Shown: positions 10,041 through 19,289, numbered from the stretch's first letter. The stretch: 64,000 bases of DNA from Pedomonas sp051304405 (GCF_051304405.1 NZ_JBPPGG010000004.1:248001-312000); one strand, 5' to 3'. The notes: generated by a model not told the origin, from the letters alone. Made by a program: numbers and translations.

Positions 10041-11996
10041 TCAAATCGAAAGATCGAGCAGGCCGGCTGCACTGCGGCGGCTGGGGCGCGGCGTGTGGTC
10101 GGCTTCGGGGGCGGTCAGGGACGCCTCCTGGGTCCGGCCCGGGAAGGCGCGGTCGTGGGAGGCGCCCGCGAACTGCTGCTGGCCCTGTCCATCCTGCTGG
10201 CGCAGGCTGAAGTTGAGGCCGCCGCTGTCCAGTTTCAGGCCGGCATCCTGAAGCGCCCGCTCCAGCACCTGGCTGTCGCGCCGCAGCAGATCGAAGGTGG
10301 AAGCGTTGTCCGCCTGAATGGAGACGACCGCCTTGCCATCCTTGCCGATGTCCAGCTTCACCTCGACGCGTCCCAGATCGGCCGGATCGAGCCGGAGCGT
10401 GAACTCGGTGGCCTCGGTGTTCACGTGGCGGCTGATGGCCATGCCGACCGCGTCGGGCACCTGATGGGGCGCTGCCACCCGAACATGCACCGCCGGGTGC
10501 GGCTGGGCCGTCTGGGCGTTGGCGGCGGAGGCATGAGCGGCAGGCTGCGCGGCAACCGGCTGCACACCCTCGGGCGCGCCCGTCTGGGGTGCCGCCTGCC
10601 CGGCAGGCTTCTCGGTCGTCAGGGCGGCGGTGCGATCGGCCGGAGCGGGCTGAGCGTTGCTGCTTCCGGCCGTGTCCGCCTGGGGCTGGGCGAGCGGAGC
10701 GTCATCCGACAGGCGCTGGGCGGAGTGGCTGCGCGCACCGTCCGTGGCCGGTTGGTCCTTCGCGAACAGCGGGTGCGGCGTCTGGCCCTCCGGCTTGGCG
10801 GCTTCGGGCGTCGCAACCTGAGCGGCGGAGACGGACGTTGCGGCGTCGGCCTTCACCGCCGGGGTGTCGACCGTCTTCCGGGCCGGTTCCGCGCGACCTG
10901 CGGCAGGCGCCAGCGCGGCAAGGGTTGCCGGATCGGCCGCCGCCGGGGCCATCAGCGGTTCCGCGGCGGTTTGAGCTTGAGCGGCAGGTGCCGGAGCCAT
11001 CGTCATCGCCGCCATCGCCGCCGACCGGTCAGCGGTCGCGGCGGTCTGGGCGGCGGTGGCGGCTTCGTTCTGGACCGGCTGCGCCTCGGTCACCGGGGCT
11101 GCGGGCGCAGGAGCTGTCTGGGCCGGGGCCGGACGGGCCGGCGTGATCGGGGCAGCGTCCGGCGTCGCCGGAGCGGACAGGGCGCTGTTGGACGCGGGCG
11201 CCTCGGGTTCCGCCGGGGCAGCGGCCGGGAAGGCGGCCATGGCGAGCACAGCGGGTTCCGCCGGCGTCTCGGCGGCTGGCTGCCCGGCGTCGGCGACGGC
11301 CGTCAGATCCGGGGTGCGGGACGGCTCCAGGCCATGAACGGCAGGCCCGTTCGGCTGGGGAAGAAGTTGCCCGGTTGCAAGGGCGGGCCGATCCCCGGCC
11401 GTCTCTTGCCCGGCTTCATCCTGCCCGGGTTCATCCTGCCCGGTCTCGACCGGGTTGGCCGCATCCTGAAGCGTGGCGTGCCTGGGCGCGGTGGGCGCAA
11501 GGGCCAGCTTGGGCTGCGGCTCCAGCGCCGGGGCGTCACCGGCGGAGGGCTGCGGCTGCGCCTCGGCGGCTTTCGTCACGCCGCCAGAGACCGCCGCAGG
11601 CTGCGCGGCCGGTGTGGCTTCCCCGGAATCGGTGCCAGCCTCGGGAACAGGCACGGATTGGGGCGCGGGTGCCGGGGCGGGGGAAAGGGAGGCCATCACG
11701 GTTGCAAGGCCGGTGGACTCGCCGAGCGCGACCGGCAGATCGCCGTTGATGGCGAGGGCGAGCTTCAGGCGCTGCACGGCAGAGCCTTCCGGCTGCCCGG
11801 CAAACTGGACCTGCGCCGGCGTGACCATGCCCTCCGTCGGCAGGAGCGGCTCCCCGCCGGTGCTGGCCCGGTCCGATGCCTCGGCCAGCAGGGCCGCGAA
11901 CGCTCCGTCCGTGCCGGACGGCTGTCCGGCAGCGTCCGGCGCCGCCTGGGGCGTCGCGCCTGTGCTGGCAAGGAAGATGGGCAGAAACCCGGCCAT
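10041..11996 (-). CDS. fliK: FliK, flagellar hook-length control protein
   Basis: Molecular ruler and export-specificity switch, 651 aa. The first 470 residues are a long Ala/Pro/Gln/Glu-rich, presumably disordered segment. The C-terminal Flg_hook domain is clear: EFTLRLDPADLGRVEVKLDI, then GKAVVSIQADNASTFDLLRR and LERALQDAGL. I chose ATG at 11996 because GGAGAAAGC precedes it; the frame remains open to 12047. FlgD follows 8 nt downstream. Confidence 0.92.
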   Translation of the reverse strand: MAGFLPIFLASTGATPQAAPDAAGQPSGTDGAFAALLAEASDRASTGGEPLLPTEGMVTPAQVQFAGQPEGSAVQRLKLALAINGDLPVALGESTGLATVMASLSPAPAPAPQSVPVPEAGTDSGEATPAAQPAAVSGGVTKAAEAQPQPSAGDAPALEPQPKLALAPTAPRHATLQDAANPVETGQDEPGQDEAGQETAGDRPALATGQLLPQPNGPAVHGLEPSRTPDLTAVADAGQPAAETPAEPAVLAMAAFPAAAPAEPEAPASNSALSAPATPDAAPITPARPAPAQTAPAPAAPVTEAQPVQNEAATAAQTAATADRSAAMAAMTMAPAPAAQAQTAAEPLMAPAAADPATLAALAPAAGRAEPARKTVDTPAVKADAATSVSAAQVATPEAAKPEGQTPHPLFAKDQPATDGARSHSAQRLSDDAPLAQPQADTAGSSNAQPAPADRTAALTTEKPAGQAAPQTGAPEGVQPVAAQPAAHASAANAQTAQPHPAVHVRVAAPHQVPDAVGMAISRHVNTEATEFTLRLDPADLGRVEVKLDIGKDGKAVVSIQADNASTFDLLRRDSQVLERALQDAGLKLDSGGLNFSLRQQDGQGQQQFAGASHDRAFPGRTQEASLTAPEADHTPRPSRRSAAGLLDLSI

Positions 11997-12202
11997 GCTT
12001 TCTCCGTTTCGTGCGTTTCCCGCAGAGAGAAGCAAATGTCGGGCCAACTTTTGTTTTTCTGTTGATTCAATGGGTTATGTCTTGCATGGCGTCTGCTGGC
12101 GGCGGGCAGACAGCGCACATCGCCCGGCAAGCTTGGCACGGTTGGGCGAAAATTGCCGGGCCTGCCCTTGTGGACAGGCGGCGCCCGCGCTAGGTCACGG
12201 CG

Positions 12203-13393
12203 ATGACCAATTCGCTCGGATTTGAAAAGCCGGAAGCCGAAACCCGCGTCGTCGTTGCCATGTCGGGCGGGGTGGATTCCTCCGTCGTGGCCGCCCTGCT
12301 CAAGAGCCAGGGCTATGACGTGGTGGGCATCACCCTCCAGCTTTACGATCATGGCAAGGCAGTGGGGCGCACGGGCGCTTGCTGCGCGGGCACGGACATT
12401 CACGATGCCCGCCGTGTGGCCGACCGTATCGGCATTCCCCACTATGTGCTGGATTATGAGAGCCGCTTCCGCCAGTCGGTGATGGATGACTTTGCCGACA
12501 GCTATCTGCGCGGCGAGACGCCCATCCCTTGCGTGCAGTGCAACAGGGAAGTGAAGTTCCGGGATCTGCTGGAGACCGCCCGCGACCTCGGGGCGGACTG
12601 CCTCGCCACCGGCCATTATGTGCGCCGTCTCGGCACGCTGGACGCGCCGGAGCTGCATATGGCGGTCGATCCGGCGCGGGATCAGAGCTACTTCCTGTTC
12701 TCGACGCCGCGCGAGGCGCTGGCCTACCTGCGTTTCCCGCTCGGGGGCATGCACAAGCCGGACGTGCGCGCGCTGGCCGAGCAGTTCGGCCTCGCCGTGG
12801 CCAGCAAGCCGGACAGCCAGGACATCTGCTTCGTCCCGTCCGGCAAGTACGTGGATGTGGTGGAGAAGCTGCGCCCCGGCGCGATCGAGCCCGGCGAGAT
12901 CGTGCACATCGACGGCCGGGTGCTGGGCACGCACAAGGGCATCATTCATTACACGGTCGGCCAGCGGAAGGGGCTGGAGATCGGCGGGCTGGCCGAGCCG
13001 GTCTATGTGGTCAAGCTCGACCCGGCGGCGAAGCGCGTCATCGTGGGCCCGCGCGAGGCGCTGCTGACGGCGTCCCTGACCCTGCGGGATGTGAACTGGC
13101 TGGGCGGCGACATCCCCGAGGACGGCGTCCCGATGATGGTGCGGGTGCGCTCCACCAGCCGCCCGGTTGCGGCCCGCTATCTGCCGGTGCCCCATCCCCA
13201 TGTGGTGTTCGACACGCCGGAGGCCGGCGTCTCGCCCGGCCAGGCGTGCGTGTTCTACAGCGGCGAGCGCGTACTGGGCGGCGGCTGGATCAGCGGCACG
13301 ACGCCCGCCCATCCGCTGATGGCGGGCGCGGCTTCGGGCGCGGCGTCCGGTGCTGCCAACGCGCTTTCCCGAAAGGCTGAACGAAGCGCTTGA
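12203..13393 (+). CDS. mnmA: MnmA, tRNA-specific 2-thiouridylase
   Basis: Catalyses s2U34 formation in tRNA Lys/Glu/Gln. The 396 aa contain the PP-loop ATP-binding motif MSGGVDSS, the catalytic cysteine in PCVQCNREVKF, tRNA-recognition segments (LATGHYVR, DQSYFLF) and the second reactive cysteine in SQDICFVPSG. The C-terminal beta-barrel domain is present, ending with a small Ala-rich tail. It is divergently oriented from fliK and is followed by a tRNA gene. Confidence 0.96.
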   Translation: MTNSLGFEKPEAETRVVVAMSGGVDSSVVAALLKSQGYDVVGITLQLYDHGKAVGRTGACCAGTDIHDARRVADRIGIPHYVLDYESRFRQSVMDDFADSYLRGETPIPCVQCNREVKFRDLLETARDLGADCLATGHYVRRLGTLDAPELHMAVDPARDQSYFLFSTPREALAYLRFPLGGMHKPDVRALAEQFGLAVASKPDSQDICFVPSGKYVDVVEKLRPGAIEPGEIVHIDGRVLGTHKGIIHYTVGQRKGLEIGGLAEPVYVVKLDPAAKRVIVGPREALLTASLTLRDVNWLGGDIPEDGVPMMVRVRSTSRPVAARYLPVPHPHVVFDTPEAGVSPGQACVFYSGERVLGGGWISGTTPAHPLMAGAASGAASGAANALSRKAERSA

Positions 13394-13437
13394 CGGCATG
13401 TCATGATGGCCTTATAGCGACGGCCTCACCGGTGAGT

Positions 13438-13514
13438 GGCGGAGTAGCTCAGCTGGTTAGAGCAGCGGAATCATAATCCGCGTGTCGGGGGTTCAAGTCC
13501 CTCCTCCGCTACCA
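13438..13514 (+). tRNA. tRNA-Met (CAT anticodon, elongator type)
   Basis: A 77-nt cloverleaf with acceptor GGCGGAG pairing with CTCCGCT (one G-U), D-arm GCTCAGCTGGTTAGAGC, anticodon stem GCGGA/TCCGC with loop ATCATAA (anticodon CAT), T-arm with GGTTCAAGTCC, and encoded CCA. The initiator hallmarks (unpaired 1-72 position, GGG/CCC anticodon stem) are absent. tRNA-Ile2 with lysidine also has CAT, but the sequence looks more like elongator Met. Confidence 0.93.
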
Positions 13515-13524
13515 AACCGCTTTC

Positions 13525-13551
13525 AAAAGGCTGCCCTCGGGCGGCCTTTTT
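13525..13551 (+). terminator. Rho-independent terminator after the tRNA gene
   Basis: AAAAGGCTGCCC-TC-GGGCGGCCTTTTT forms a GC stem extended by A/T pairs with a T-run, 10 nt after the tRNA 3' end. Confidence 0.85.
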
Positions 13552-13722
13552 GCGTTTGGGCGGGCTGCACCGAAGCGCTGCTGCGCGGATCGCACCTTTT
13601 TGTCCGCGTAATTCATCTTGCAGACAGTTAAGCCTCTTTAAGTTCCGGGGATGACGCCGTTTTCCCGGCTCTGCTTCGAATCAGGCGGGGCGGCGGCAGA
13701 GTTGATGATGGAGATGTTTTTT

Positions 13723-14124
13723 ATGAAGCCTGTTTCCCTCCTGATCGCGGCGGTGATCAGCTCGGTGAGCCTGTCTGCCTGCGCGAGCAACGATTATGGA
13801 TATCGCGGGGAGCGTCCCGGCTATGGCAAGCACCATGAAGACAGCCGGTATCGCAATCACGGCAAAGGCAAGCCCCAGCCCGGGAAGGCGAAGAAGCGCA
13901 AGAAGATGACGGACAAGGACGTCATCTACCGGGACCGGAACGGGCGCTACTACTGCAAGAAGGATGACGGGACCACCGGCACCATCGTCGGCGCCATCGG
14001 CGGCGGCGTGCTCGGCAACGTCATCGCGCCGGGCGGGTCCAAGACGCTGGGCACCATTCTCGGCGCCGGCGTGGGCGCGCTGGCGGGCCGCGCCATCGAT
14101 CGCGGTGATATCCACTGCGAGTAA
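13723..14124 (+). CDS. Glycine-zipper 2TM-type lipoprotein
   Basis: Outer-membrane-type lipoprotein, 133 aa. The signal peptide MKPVSLLIAAVISSVSLSAC ends in lipobox LSAC. A Lys/His/Gly-rich basic linker follows, then a glycine-zipper (GTIVGAIGGGVLGNVI, LGTILGAGVGALAGRAID) like the rickettsial 17-kDa antigen family. I use the ATG at 13723, placed for a normal signal peptide; the frame is open to 13651. Specific function unknown. Confidence 0.85.
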   Translation: MKPVSLLIAAVISSVSLSACASNDYGYRGERPGYGKHHEDSRYRNHGKGKPQPGKAKKRKKMTDKDVIYRDRNGRYYCKKDDGTTGTIVGAIGGGVLGNVIAPGGSKTLGTILGAGVGALAGRAIDRGDIHCE

Positions 14125-14140
14125 TGCGACGCTGAACCGG

Positions 14141-14172
14141 CGATGCGGGGGCGCACGCGCGCTCCCGCATCG
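14141..14172. terminator. Bidirectional hairpin between convergent genes
   Basis: CGATGCGGG (14141-14149) pairs perfectly with CCCGCATCG (14164-14172), further extended inside by GC pairs. It lies between the convergent glycine-zipper and DUF808 genes. There is no T-run on either side, so it may be a weak or Rho-assisted terminator. Confidence 0.45.
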
Positions 14173-14184
14173 CGTGCTTCGGAA

Positions 14185-15144
14185 TCAGCGGACCGCCTGA
14201 AGCACTTTGCGCCAGAGGGGCGAAATGACCTTCGCGCTGACCGGGATCAGCAGCGCCCCGAGAGCGAGACCGAACAGGCCATCGCACAGGGCGGTGACCG
14301 TCCAGCCGGTCAGGCCGGAGAGCGAGGCGGGCACGGCGCTCGCTGCCCCTTCGGCGAGATGATGAATGGAGACGTAGGGCTCGTGCAGGCCAAGGCCATG
14401 CAGGGAATGCACGAAGATGCTGCCGCCGACCCACAACATTGCCGCCGTGCCGATGGCGGACAGCAGCCACAACAGCTTGGGCACGCCCTTCACCATGACC
14501 CTCCCGAACCGGCGCGTTGCCCGCAACCGGCCCTTGCGGGCCATGAGAACGCCAAGGTCGTCCAGCTTCACGACGAGGGCGACCACCCCGTAGACCCCGG
14601 CAGTAATCAGGACACCGACGATCGCGAGGGTGATCAGTCGGGTCCAGAGCGACGGGCTCTCGATGGTCGAGAGCGCGATGGTCATGATCTCCGCCGACAG
14701 GATGAAGTCGGTCTTGATCGCGCCGACGACCCGTTCCCGCTCCAGCTCCGTGGGATCGCGGGCCGATTGGGCCTCGGCAGCCTCGGGGTCATGGGGCGCC
14801 AGGGAATGCCAGACCTTCTCCGCCCCCTCGAAGCAGAGGTACGCGCCGCCCACCAGCAGCAGCAGGGTTATGGCGGCGGGCAGAAACAGGCTGAGGCCGA
14901 TGAGCACCGGCAGCAGCAGGGCCTTGTTCCTGAGGCTCCCCAGCGCGATGTGCCAGATCATGGGCAGCTCGCGGGCCGCCTTCAGCCCCGTCACGTATTT
15001 GGGGGTGACCGCCGTGTCGTCGATGACAACGCCGATGGCCTTCTGGCCTGCCTTGCCCGCTTGCGCGGCGACATCGTCCACCGACGCGGCCGCCAGCTTG
15101 GCAATGGCTGCCACGTCGTCCAGCAGGGCAAGCAGTCCACTCAT
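14185..15144 (-). CDS. DUF808 (YedI-like) inner-membrane protein
   Basis: Predicted polytopic inner-membrane protein of 319 aa in the DUF808 family. Characteristic N-terminus MSGLLALLDDVAAIAKLAAA, then DDTAVTPKYVTGL and hydrophobic helices (LLLPVLIGLSLFLPAAITLL, LITLAIVGVLITAGVYGVVA). E. coli YedI is the best-known relative and has no clear function. It lies 82 nt downstream of the SIR2 gene on the same strand, so they could share a transcript. Confidence 0.88.
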   Translation of the reverse strand: MSGLLALLDDVAAIAKLAAASVDDVAAQAGKAGQKAIGVVIDDTAVTPKYVTGLKAARELPMIWHIALGSLRNKALLLPVLIGLSLFLPAAITLLLLVGGAYLCFEGAEKVWHSLAPHDPEAAEAQSARDPTELERERVVGAIKTDFILSAEIMTIALSTIESPSLWTRLITLAIVGVLITAGVYGVVALVVKLDDLGVLMARKGRLRATRRFGRVMVKGVPKLLWLLSAIGTAAMLWVGGSIFVHSLHGLGLHEPYVSIHHLAEGAASAVPASLSGLTGWTVTALCDGLFGLALGALLIPVSAKVISPLWRKVLQAVR

Positions 15145-15226
15145 GACGGTATCCTATACGGCCCCGGGCGGTTGCGTACAGGGAATAAGGCGAGATCGGC
15201 CGCAAGGTCTCCCCGGCGGTGTTGCG

Positions 15227-16090
15227 TCATGACCGCCTGCCCTGGTCCTCGCGGGCGCTGGCGGCGTCCTTCAGCCGGGTGAGAAAGGCGAGGAGGGCTT
15301 CCTCGGGATCCTCGGACTGTTCACCCAGCACCGTGATGCCCCACTGTTCGAGCACAGCGGCCTGCACCGGGTTGGGCCGGTGTGCGAACAGGAAGGAGCG
15401 GGGGCGGTCCTTCTCGCGGCCGGAGGCGCGCCAGGTCTTCCAGAGCCGGTGCAGCAGCAGGCGGATGTTGAGATCCGACATGCTGTAGCCGATGAAGAGC
15501 AGCGTGCGCCCCAGCGTGTCGGACCGGAACTTGATGTCGAGGGGGGAGTCGAATTCCAGCCGGTCGAAATAGTCGGTTTCGGCCAGAACCAGGGACTGGT
15601 CGTCCGAGAAGTCCCCGTGAAACTTGACGATCTGCGGCAGCCCGTCGGTGGCGCGCACCATGTCGCGCACGCTGGTGATCTTGACGAACTCCCGGCCATG
15701 CAGGCGGTAGGCGACCTCCAGATTGTTGTCGTAGTTGGTGGTGTAGATGATGGGGAACTCGAGGCCGACGATCAGGTCGTGAATTCGGGACTTGCGCACC
15801 TTCGCTTCGGAGACGCTCCAGGTGCGGTCCATCCAGCTGCGCAGCGGGCCGATGCTGCCTTGCTGCAAGCGGTAGTATTCGGCGAGGGCCTGGTAGGTGA
15901 CGTCCCCCCGGTCGCAGTCCTCCGGCAGATCCAGTTCGGCGCGCATGTATTTGATAAGCTCCGCCCAGGAGGGCAAACCGACGCTCATGGACAGGCCAGC
16001 CCCGGCAAAAAGAATGACGCGGCGCGCCCGTGTGGCGGCGACGAGCTCTTCAAAGGCCGATGCGGCCTGATATCGAGTCTCTTCATGCAC
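15227..16090 (-). CDS. SIR2-like domain protein (possible NADase)
   Basis: 287-aa SIR2_2-type protein. The NAD-binding Rossmann region has the GAGxS motif (LFAGAGLSMSVGLPSW), the middle has YTTNYDNNLE and the putative catalytic HG pair (VKFHGDFSDDQSL), and the end has LLFIGYSMSDLNIRLLL, a usual closing motif of this family. Zinc-finger cysteines of protein deacetylases are absent. Related proteins act as NAD-depleting phage-defence effectors or unknown factors; no defence partner is adjacent. The start appears to be GTG (16088-16090) without a strong Shine-Dalgarno site, so the 5' end is uncertain. Confidence 0.8.
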   Translation of the reverse strand: MHEETRYQAASAFEELVAATRARRVILFAGAGLSMSVGLPSWAELIKYMRAELDLPEDCDRGDVTYQALAEYYRLQQGSIGPLRSWMDRTWSVSEAKVRKSRIHDLIVGLEFPIIYTTNYDNNLEVAYRLHGREFVKITSVRDMVRATDGLPQIVKFHGDFSDDQSLVLAETDYFDRLEFDSPLDIKFRSDTLGRTLLFIGYSMSDLNIRLLLHRLWKTWRASGREKDRPRSFLFAHRPNPVQAAVLEQWGITVLGEQSEDPEEALLAFLTRLKDAASAREDQGRRS

Positions 16091-16296
16091 GCTTGTGAGA
16101 AAGCGTGCGGGGCCCGGCTGTTCCCCGGGGGGTGGCGTTGCGGCGTCTCGCCCTTTCCTTTCGGAAGCCCGTTTCGCCTTTGATCAGTTGACCGGCCAGA
16201 TTTGCGGCCAGTGACGCTCCGAAGGGCGCAACGGGTCTTGGCATTGGAGGGACTGTTCCTGTAACCTCCGCCCATTCTGGACAAGGGCAGGTTGTC

Positions 16297-17661
16297 ATGG
16301 GACTGGGCAGGGTGCGGCCGGTGGCGGGCCGCAACAGCGAAGTCAGGCCGAGTGGCGTGCGTCGAGTGTTGGGCTGGTCGCTGGCGCTGGCAGCGTTCGC
16401 GGCAACCGGCATGCAGACCGCCGCGCCCGCCGTTGCCGGAGCAGCCGAACAGCCGCCCCGCCTCGTTGCCCTCAACTCCGGCCAGCCCCGGCCCGAGGAT
16501 GATCCCCGCATCGTCGCCTTTGACAACTACATCCGGGAGAAGGTCGCGGAGGGCTCGTTCGTCGGCATTGCGGTTGCGATTGTCGACAATGGCCGCCTGT
16601 CGCTGGTCCGCGGGTATGGCCGGCGCAGTCTGAACGACGGCGGCAAGGTGGACGACCAGACCGTTTTCCGCATCGCCTCGCTCTCCAAGGGGTTTGCCGC
16701 CAGCCTGACCGGCCTCATGGTCAAGGAGCACTATGTGGACTGGTCAACGCCGGTCCGGCAGGTGCTGCCGAATGTGTCGCTGGGCGCGGCCCGCAACAAT
16801 GTCACCGTGGGCGATCTGCTGAGCCACCGGGTCGGGTTGCCGCACAATGCCTTCGACGATCTGCTGGAGGCGGGTCTGCCGCCCGAGCAGATCGTGAACC
16901 GTCTGGCGACGTTGCCGGTCTCCTGCGCGCCGGGCAGCTGCTACGGTTACCAGAACGTCGCCTTCAACCTGCTGGCGCCGGTGCTGGAAGCGCGCACGGG
17001 CCAGTCCTACGCCGATCTGGTCCAGCAGCGCCTGTTCACGCCGCTGGCCATGCACCGGGCGTCCATAGGCATGGAGGGGCTGAAGCGGGACGAAAACTGG
17101 GCCCGTCCCCATGTGAGGATTGGCAAGGCGCAGTGGCGGGAGGTCACGGTCAAGGAGCCGTACTACGGCGTGCCTGCGGCTGCGGGCGTCAATGCTTCCG
17201 CCCGCGACATGGCGAAATGGCTCATGGCCCATCTCGGCATGGCCCCCCAGACCCTGCCTGCGGACGTGCTGGAGACGATCCACAAGCCCCGGGTGACCAC
17301 ACCCAAGGAACTGTACCGGGGACGCGCCCGGTATGAGGGCTTGCAGTCGGCGCGCTATGGCTACGGCTGGCGGGTCTACGACATCAACGGGGTCGAGGTG
17401 GTCTGGCATGCCGGGGCCGTGCAGGGGTATGTGGCCCAGATTGCCTTCGTGCCGGAGCGCAAGTCGGGCATCGTCCTCCTGACCAACGGCTATTCCCAGG
17501 ACTTCCCCACCTTGTTGCCGGCCTATCTTGAGACCTTCATCGACGGCATCAAGACGCGCGGGCTGGTGCTGAACGGCTTCCCGAAGAAGGACAAGGCCGT
17601 ATCGACCCTGGCCTCGCACACGGGGGCTGCGAGCGAGCAGCCCGGTCCGGGCGGCGAATAG
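16297..17661 (+). CDS. Secreted serine hydrolase, beta-lactamase (class C/PBP4*) fold
   Basis: Exported serine hydrolase of 454 aa. A signal-like stretch (LGWSLALAAFAATGMQTAAP) is followed by the SxxK nucleophile motif in FRIASLSKGFA, a YxN-type motif in GYQNVAFN, and HAG in VVWHAGAVQGY replacing KTG. These are the catalytic elements of the beta-lactamase-related esterase, peptidase and PBP family; substrate cannot be told. It stands alone and diverges from the SIR2 gene. Confidence 0.88.
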   Translation: MGLGRVRPVAGRNSEVRPSGVRRVLGWSLALAAFAATGMQTAAPAVAGAAEQPPRLVALNSGQPRPEDDPRIVAFDNYIREKVAEGSFVGIAVAIVDNGRLSLVRGYGRRSLNDGGKVDDQTVFRIASLSKGFAASLTGLMVKEHYVDWSTPVRQVLPNVSLGAARNNVTVGDLLSHRVGLPHNAFDDLLEAGLPPEQIVNRLATLPVSCAPGSCYGYQNVAFNLLAPVLEARTGQSYADLVQQRLFTPLAMHRASIGMEGLKRDENWARPHVRIGKAQWREVTVKEPYYGVPAAAGVNASARDMAKWLMAHLGMAPQTLPADVLETIHKPRVTTPKELYRGRARYEGLQSARYGYGWRVYDINGVEVVWHAGAVQGYVAQIAFVPERKSGIVLLTNGYSQDFPTLLPAYLETFIDGIKTRGLVLNGFPKKDKAVSTLASHTGAASEQPGPGGE

Positions 17662-17846
17662 GCCGCGCCTCCGGGCGCAGGTCACTTTTCTCGGCCCCTG
17701 ACCCGGCGGCCAAGCGTTCTATATTCCAAAAGAGAAGCCGCCAGTGCCTCTGGCAGCCAGCGTTTTTGCATGCCTTCGGGTGCGGAGCGTGAAGACCCGC
17801 ACGTGAAGATGTTTTTATTTCTCTGCATCGCTCGGGTTTCCGACCG

Positions 17847-18347
17847 ATGCCGCAATTAACGGAGAACGGCCGCGTGCGATCCCTGCCCCCAGCCCGAAAA
17901 GCCTATGTTGTTCTCAAGCCGACGCTTCTCTATCGCGCTGTCGGGCGACGCTGGAGCAACGTTTACGTGGATGAAGCGCTCAAGCCGACCGCACCCGATC
18001 AGGCCGCTCACCGGTTGGCGGAACCGGTCTACGTCCGCATCGAGGCGCAGCCGGGCGAGCAATTGCAGGACCGGGTCGGCGGGCTCATTCTGGTGAGCGA
18101 GGATGGCACCTGGTTCTCCGTGCGTCTGGCCGAGCCCCGGCCGCGGGAGATGGCGACAGCCTTCTGTCATGCGGAAGTGGCGGGCGATGACGACCGCGCG
18201 CGGCTGGACGCGCTGGTGGCGGATGGCTTTCTGGAGGAGGCGAAACCCCGGCGGTTGCGCGGCGGCGTCAACCGCCTTTCGCTGCCATTGCTGGAGGACG
18301 GTCACCCTCTCATCGTGGACGCGAAAGCGCTCGAAAAAATGGCCTGA
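17847..18347 (+). CDS. Hypothetical protein, 166 aa
   Basis: I do not recognise this family. It is a soluble-looking mixed alpha/beta protein with no signal peptide or TM segment; the central part (EPVYVRIEAQPGEQLQD) is followed by an acidic C-terminal half (AGDDDRARLDALVADGFLEE). Codon use matches neighbours. It is convergent with the response regulator, their stops 6 nt apart. No clear Shine-Dalgarno before the ATG at 17847, so the start is tentative. Confidence 0.6.
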   Translation: MPQLTENGRVRSLPPARKAYVVLKPTLLYRAVGRRWSNVYVDEALKPTAPDQAAHRLAEPVYVRIEAQPGEQLQDRVGGLILVSEDGTWFSVRLAEPRPREMATAFCHAEVAGDDDRARLDALVADGFLEEAKPRRLRGGVNRLSLPLLEDGHPLIVDAKALEKMA

Positions 18348-18353
18348 GGCCGG

Positions 18354-18812
18354 TCACGGCGCGGGCCTGCGCCGCAGTGCGTGGGAAACCGGCGAATTTT
18401 CCAGCGCTTGCAGCAAGGCCCGCTCCAGATCCTCCTGAACGTAGGGCTTGTTCAGCACCGGTGCATCCGCATCAAAATCCGGCAGGGACGGCGTGTCGAA
18501 ACCGGTTGCCAGGATATAGGGGATGTTCCGCTCTTGCAGCACACTGGCGACGGACCCGCTGGTCTGGCCGCCCAGTTTCACATCCAGCACCGCCACATCG
18601 AAGGTTTCTCTCTGTGCCAGCGCGATCGCTTCGTCCAGCCGCGCGGCCGGGCCGATGATTTTCACGTCCAGAGTGGCCAGCATGTCCTCCACAAGCATGG
18701 CGACGAGTGGCTCATCCTCGACCAGAAGAACGGTCTTTCCCTGCAATCCACCCATGCCCAATCCCATCTCGGGTTGTGAGAGGCACGCAAGCGAACGGGC
18801 CCCGTCCGCCAT
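18354..18812 (-). CDS. Single-domain response regulator
   Basis: A receiver domain without output. Residues show the acidic pair in VLLVEDEPLVAML, the phospho-acceptor Asp in VAVLDVKLGG, the conserved Thr in ILATGFDTPS and the Lys in LNKPYVQEDL. Such stand-alone receivers commonly act with HWE kinases in alphaproteobacteria and can feed the general stress pathway. Internal ATGs at 18767 and 18755 are plausible true starts since the conserved domain begins just after them. Confidence 0.85.
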   Translation of the reverse strand: MADGARSLACLSQPEMGLGMGGLQGKTVLLVEDEPLVAMLVEDMLATLDVKIIGPAARLDEAIALAQRETFDVAVLDVKLGGQTSGSVASVLQERNIPYILATGFDTPSLPDFDADAPVLNKPYVQEDLERALLQALENSPVSHALRRRPAP

Positions 18813-18976
18813 GCGAACAGTTCAATTTCAATCATAAATTTTAATGCGTCAATTGTAAGAGGGCTGTCCGCAGGTTCTGCCCGCGCGGCAAAAGTCGAGA
18901 TCGCCGTCTCCGACGCACTGCCAAGTCTCGCCGTTCCGGACAGAAGGGCGGTGCAACTACCAGATATTTTTTCGCA

Positions 18977-19204
18977 TCAGCTGCGATTGAGCCGCTGGGC
19001 GAGCAGGGATTTGGCGCGATCGGCGCGTTGTCGTTCTTCCTGCGAAATCTGATCGAAAAAGCGGGCAAGGTCACTGTCGCCGGACTCTTCGGCATCGGCG
19101 GCGTAGACCTCGTACATTTCGGCACCCTGGAGGGCGTGATAGAGCACGCTGACCAGATCGTAGGTGCTGTCGCTTGTGCCGGTATCCTGCTGCCCGCCAG
19201 CCAT
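18977..19204 (-). CDS. Small ferritin-like helical protein, GSR target
   Basis: 75-aa predicted helical hairpin: TYDLVSVLYHALQGAEMYEV, then Glu/Asp-rich YAADAEESGDSDLARFF and DQISQEERQRADRAK. Spacing of Glu/His/Tyr residues resembles half of a ferritin-like bundle, as in small alphaproteobacterial stress proteins, but metal binding is not shown. The ATG at 19204 is chosen because AGGGAGG lies 8 nt upstream; the frame stays open to 19276. An exact EcfG-type promoter sits about 60 nt before it. Confidence 0.75.
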   Translation of the reverse strand: MAGGQQDTGTSDSTYDLVSVLYHALQGAEMYEVYAADAEESGDSDLARFFDQISQEERQRADRAKSLLAQRLNRS

Positions 19205-19264
19205 AATCAGCCTCCCTGTCTCATGGTTTGCCCGGATATCGGGCCGAGGGAACGATGCTGGAGC

Positions 19265-19289
19265 AACGACGGGCACTAGCGGGAGTTCC
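19265..19289 (-). promoter_or_regulatory. EcfG-type promoter (exact) for the ferritin-like gene
   Basis: On the minus strand GGAAC (19289-19285), 16-nt spacer, CGTT (19268-19265). Exact match to the GSR sigma consensus. Confidence 0.8.
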
